Shown here: in pieces, positions 6,642 through 8,783 of the stretch | How positions within the stretch are numbered: position 1 is the stretch's first letter | How the letters are laid out: each line of letters begins with the position of its first letter | Source of the DNA: BNXB01 sp031556375 | GTDB taxonomy: Bacteria > Bacteroidota > Bacteroidia > Bacteroidales > Azobacteroidaceae | Direction: 5' to 3' | DNA: 8,783 nt | Assembly: GCA_031556375.1 (NCBI GenBank) | Contig: JAVBTA010000070.1 | Span: 1 to 8,783 of the forward strand | Position numbers and translations under genes: made by a program | The notes under the pieces: generated by a model | The model's database searches: none | Seen by the model: the letters and a program-made list of their open reading frames with translations, nothing else | What the model was told of the DNA's origin: nothing

Positions 6642-7451
6642 TTACATGAAAGAGTAAAGGAAAGAGAGGAAAAATTGTTTAAATGTTTTTGCTTCCTGCA
6701 CATCCTGTATAGGAACTAAAAAAGCAGAAAAGTTATCCCTTGCTTTTCCTGTGCATATTTCTTTGATTGTGGATAATTTCGATTCAGCGCTTCCTTTTTC
6801 GGATAAGATATTGCAGATTTCATTATCAGAAACAGCTTCATTAACACCGTCGGTAGACATAAGGAAATTATCACCGGGCAAGATGTCTACAAGTTGTACC
6901 ACATCCACTTCTATTGGATGCTCGGAACCTTGTATTGCTCTGTATATGACGTTTTTACGAGGATGATTACGGGCTTCTTCTTCATTGATCATGCCGGATT
7001 TCAACCAGGAGTTGACTAAAGAGTGATCTTCCGTTCTGAAAATGACTTTACCTTCTCTTTCCTGATAAATACGACTATCTCCGGCGTGAGTTACAAAAAC
7101 ACCATTGGGAGATAAGTAAATCAGGCAGAGGGTTGTAGCCATCCCTTTCGCTTCGGGATTTTCCTTGATGTACTCATCAAAACGAGTTTCTGTATAACGA
7201 ATAGCTCTTTCAATAAAACCGGCATCGATATCATTTTCCGCATCAAGAAAAGTCCGGAAATAAGTCTGGATACTTTCGCAAGCGAGAGAACTTGCAACTT
7301 CACCTTTATTAGCACCACCAACTCCATCACAGACGAGAAATAACCTGTCGTTGACGGATACATTTTCATTATTAGGATAAATAGAGTCTTCGTTATTGGT
7401 TCTTTTTCCTATTTCGTTAATCGAAAATGGTCTTTGGATACTGATGATCAT
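6642..7451 (-). CDS. PP2C-family (PPM/Stp1-like) Ser/Thr protein phosphatase
   Basis: Predicted metal-dependent phosphatase that reverses the action of the neighbouring kinase. The 269-aa protein carries the PPM motifs in order: TNNEDS with D22, FLVCDGVGGANKGEVAS with D42/G43, GMATTLCLIYL, THAGDSRIY (G123, D124, S125, R126), TEDHSLV (140-146), FLMSTDGV with D201/G202 and ARDNFSAFLV with D239/N240, so the metal-binding residues are complete. No signal peptide is present, placing it in the cytoplasm. The C-terminus ends in a hydrophobic, aromatic-rich tail (FKQFFLSFLYSFM, 257-269) beyond the usual catalytic core, which might be a membrane-binding or autoregulatory helix. It starts 32 bases after the FHA gene stop and its own stop is 36 bases before the kinase ATG; phosphatase-kinase pairing of this kind is common in bacteria. 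Confidence 0.95.
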   Translation of the reverse strand: MIISIQRPFSINEIGKRTNNEDSIYPNNENVSVNDRLFLVCDGVGGANKGEVASSLACESIQTYFRTFLDAENDIDAGFIERAIRYTETRFDEYIKENPEAKGMATTLCLIYLSPNGVFVTHAGDSRIYQEREGKVIFRTEDHSLVNSWLKSGMINEEEARNHPRKNVIYRAIQGSEHPIEVDVVQLVDILPGDNFLMSTDGVNEAVSDNEICNILSEKGSAESKLSTIKEICTGKARDNFSAFLVPIQDVQEAKTFKQFFLSFLYSFM

Positions 7452-7483
7452 AAATTGAAATTTTATAATAGTTAACCAAGATT

Positions 7484-7999
7484 TTACTCTTCAAACATCA
7501 TCCGGGTTTGTCCTATTTGTATTTCGTCTTTGTTTTTCAAGGCGACGACTTCTCCGGATTCAATGTAGTTACTATTATATAACGTACGATTTTTACTTTT
7601 GGTATCTGAAAGGAAATATTTATATTTCCCATTTGCATCTTTTTTTATTTCAATAGAAATATGATTGCGACTCATCATCTTATCTCCGGTATCGATAGCT
7701 GTCGGATTATTGGTTGCACTGGATTTTCTTCCGATAATATTGATACCTTCGTTCAGATGGATTGTTTGAGCCGGAGTCAATGGATTTTGGATTACTTTTA
7801 ATCGTCCAACAGGTTGAGAATCAGTAGGAAGTGTTAAGATGACCGTTTCCGAATCGTCCGGTTGTAATTTTTGGGTGATTAACGAGACCGGGATAGGTTC
7901 TTTACATTGTGGACATCCAAAAGTTTGAATCTGAGACGGAATTTTTGTTTCGTCTACTTTGAGTCCTACATGGCAATGGGGGCAACGAATTGAAATCAT
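7484..7999 (-). CDS. Zinc-ribbon plus FHA domain phosphothreonine-binding protein
   Basis: The 171-aa protein starts with a small zinc-ribbon-like module: IRCPHCH (C6, C9) and FGCPQCK (C29, C32), a CxxC-x19-CxxC arrangement resembling MJ0042-type fingers. A short linker contains an acidic Thr motif, DDSETVILTL (48-57). An FHA domain follows (about 66-170): the IIGRKS strand with the conserved Gly-Arg (90-91), SRNHISIEI with Ser110, Arg111 and His113 that contact phosphothreonine in known FHA domains, KNRTLYN (136-142) in the place of the usual NGT.VN, and EIQIGQTRMMF. There is no signal peptide, so it is cytoplasmic. It is most likely the reader of kinase-made phosphothreonine; the linker Thr resembles the phosphorylated tails of other FHA adaptors, which is inference. 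It lies between the acidic protein (11-base gap) and the phosphatase. Confidence 0.93.
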   Translation of the reverse strand: MISIRCPHCHVGLKVDETKIPSQIQTFGCPQCKEPIPVSLITQKLQPDDSETVILTLPTDSQPVGRLKVIQNPLTPAQTIHLNEGINIIGRKSSATNNPTAIDTGDKMMSRNHISIEIKKDANGKYKYFLSDTKSKNRTLYNSNYIESGEVVALKNKDEIQIGQTRMMFEE

Positions 8000-8010
8000 A
8001 TCTTTCTGTA

Positions 8011-8304
8011 TTATTTATCCAAATCAATAATGGTAGCATTAAAATCTTCATCTGTGAAGCCGGAGAGAATCACATCGTCATCCAGGCTGACAAAAGAATC
8101 GGTATCTACATTGATATCGATCGAGAAAAAGTCGTCATTTTCATCTGCCGACATATCGATCATTACCGCATCCGACAAATCGGCGTAAGTTGTATCGACT
8201 GTAACAAAATCATAAACCGTGTCTTCTTTTTTCGTCTTCGACGTACCGGTAACAAATATATCGGTATGATCACGATCCTGTTTCGTACTCGATTTACTCT
8301 TCAT
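8011..8304 (-). CDS. Small, highly acidic protein of unknown family
   Basis: A 97-aa protein with no recognised domain. The first ~26 residues are Lys/Ser/Thr-rich (MKSKSSTKQDRDHTDIF, TSKTKK); the rest is strongly acidic with alternating hydrophobics (DTVYDFVTVDTTYADLSD, DFFSIDINVDTDSFVSLDDD, TDEDFNATIIDLDK). There is no signal peptide, membrane segment or cysteine. It starts 2 bases after the LytTR stop and ends 11 bases before the FHA gene, so it is almost surely co-translated with both. Several Thr sites sit in an acidic setting with a hydrophobic or acidic residue at +3 (DTVYDF, ATIID), which is compatible with kinase targets read by an FHA domain. That makes a substrate, adaptor or inhibitor role plausible, though purely inferred. 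A spurious ORF is unlikely given the tight spacing on both sides, although coding status rests on context and not on homology. Confidence 0.75.
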   Translation of the reverse strand: MKSKSSTKQDRDHTDIFVTGTSKTKKEDTVYDFVTVDTTYADLSDAVMIDMSADENDDFFSIDINVDTDSFVSLDDDVILSGFTDEDFNATIIDLDK

Positions 8305-8306
8305 TA

Positions 8307-8684
8307 CTATTCGGATTTAGTTGTGGAGAGTTCATTTTCCAGAGTTTCTTTCAGCAATTTCAAGGGTTCCTTAGGTACAATTAGTTCCCGTGCTTTTCCA
8401 TCTGCAGTGGAAAAAAGGAGTTTTGTCTTGGGTAGACTAATTTGCAGAACATGATTCTTGTTGATGATAAAACTTTTTCCGACTCTGGCAAGGACAGTGG
8501 AGTATGTGTTTACCTGTTTCTCCAAAATTTCCTCTATTTTGCCGAGATTGACGGCAAAAACAAACTGAATACCGTTGGTCAAGACCATTTTAGTATAGTT
8601 TCTTTCCGCTTCAAAATACAAAATACGATCCATTTTGATTCTTACAAGCTCGTCACGGGTTTTAAAAACCAGGTATTTGTCCAT
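8307..8684 (-). CDS. Stand-alone LytTR-type DNA-binding transcription regulator
   Basis: The 125-aa protein consists essentially of one LytTR domain: FKTRDELVRIKMDRILYFEA (about 7-26), RNYTKMVLTNG (28-38), FVFAVNLGKIEEIL (41-54) and the characteristic ARVGKSFIINKNHVLQI (66-82), followed by GKARELIVPKE and a polar tail. There is no receiver domain or membrane segment in front, unlike most LytTR response regulators. It is the first gene of the leftward run and ends 2 bases before the acidic protein. By family knowledge LytTR proteins bind paired direct repeats near promoters; possible targets include its own operon. Because it has no phosphoacceptor domain, activity could be set by partner binding or by Ser/Thr phosphorylation (for example in the ELSTTKSE tail), which is inference. 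The ATG at 8682-8684 has an A/T-rich leader without a Shine-Dalgarno sequence, normal for Bacteroidota. Confidence 0.9.
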   Translation of the reverse strand: MDKYLVFKTRDELVRIKMDRILYFEAERNYTKMVLTNGIQFVFAVNLGKIEEILEKQVNTYSTVLARVGKSFIINKNHVLQISLPKTKLLFSTADGKARELIVPKEPLKLLKETLENELSTTKSE

Positions 8685-8693
8685 AAAAATGAT

Positions 8694-8783
8694 AATTAAA
8701 AATTGAGAATTGAGACATGAAAATTGAGAATGTAGGCCTGCGTAAAGTCAGTCTAAATTTTAAAGTCTCAATTCTAAATTAAT
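8694..8783. repeat. AATTGAGAAT-type inverted repeat upstream of the operon
   Basis: The 99 bases to the right of the LytTR start hold AATTAAAAATTGAGAATTGAGAC (8694-8716) with a further copy AAAATTGAGAATG (8720-8732), and near the edge GTCTCAATTCT (8765-8775). AGAATTGAGAC (8706-8716) and GTCTCAATTCT form a perfect 11-bp inverted repeat with a 48-base spacer. The element probably continues past the window edge. No clear Bacteroidota promoter (TTTG with TAnnTTTG) was found on the leftward strand here, so the operon promoter may lie outside the window or be atypical. Confidence 0.65.

Noticed and set aside
7990..8454. A 154-codon rightward open frame across the acidic protein and FHA gene starts
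   Set aside because: It is antisense to well-supported genes in a uniformly leftward operon, has no recognisable domain and an unlikely composition; it reflects the Asp-rich codons on the other strand.
4710..8684. A type VI secretion regulatory cluster (kinase, phosphatase, FHA)
   Set aside because: No secretion structural genes such as sheath, ATPase or membrane-complex components are in the window, and the partner genes are envelope and LytTR proteins.

Overview
This looks like a chromosomal segment of a Bacteroidota genome, probably order Bacteroidales. The evidence is a C-terminal type IX secretion (T9SS) sorting domain, a lipoprotein built from fibronectin-like and Kelch modules of Bacteroidales style, a Bacteroidota-type long serine acetyltransferase, A/T-rich intergenic DNA without clear Shine-Dalgarno sequences, and an AATTGAGAAT-type palindromic repeat. 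Genus cannot be fixed from the sequence.

Layout. The first ~1.1 kb is the 3' end of one rightward gene for a secreted, multi-domain surface protein. It is open from base 3, so it begins outside the window, and it ends in a T9SS sorting domain. Everything else (8684 down to 1120) is a tightly packed leftward run of eight genes with gaps of only 2 to 36 bases, very probably one operon. In order of transcription: a stand-alone LytTR DNA-binding protein; a small, very acidic protein of unknown family; a zinc-ribbon/FHA protein; a PP2C-type phosphatase; a membrane-spanning Ser/Thr kinase with a periplasmic TPR-like region; a TPR plus outer-membrane-barrel-like protein; a Kelch-propeller lipoprotein; and a serine O-acetyltransferase. 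The two transcription units converge with 13 bases between stop codons, and the only clear terminator hairpin lies inside the 3' end of the acetyltransferase gene.

How the genes may work together (inference). Kinase, phosphatase and FHA protein form a complete write/erase/read phosphothreonine module. The kinase crosses the inner membrane; the next two genes encode envelope proteins, one of which shares TPR-like repeats with the periplasmic part of the kinase. The LytTR protein could be the transcriptional output and the acidic protein a phospho-substrate or FHA ligand. This would make a trans-envelope signalling system, from a surface Kelch lipoprotein and outer-membrane barrel to an inner-membrane kinase and a cytoplasmic regulator, with cysteine precursor synthesis attached at the tail. 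I do not recognise this eight-gene combination as a described system.

Repeats. A short inverted-repeat family occurs twice: as non-coding DNA upstream of the LytTR gene at the right edge, and inside the coding sequence of the T9SS sorting domain at the left, where it is translated in frame. No rRNA, tRNA, CRISPR array, insertion sequence or phage gene was seen, and no gene-free stretch exceeds about 100 bases.
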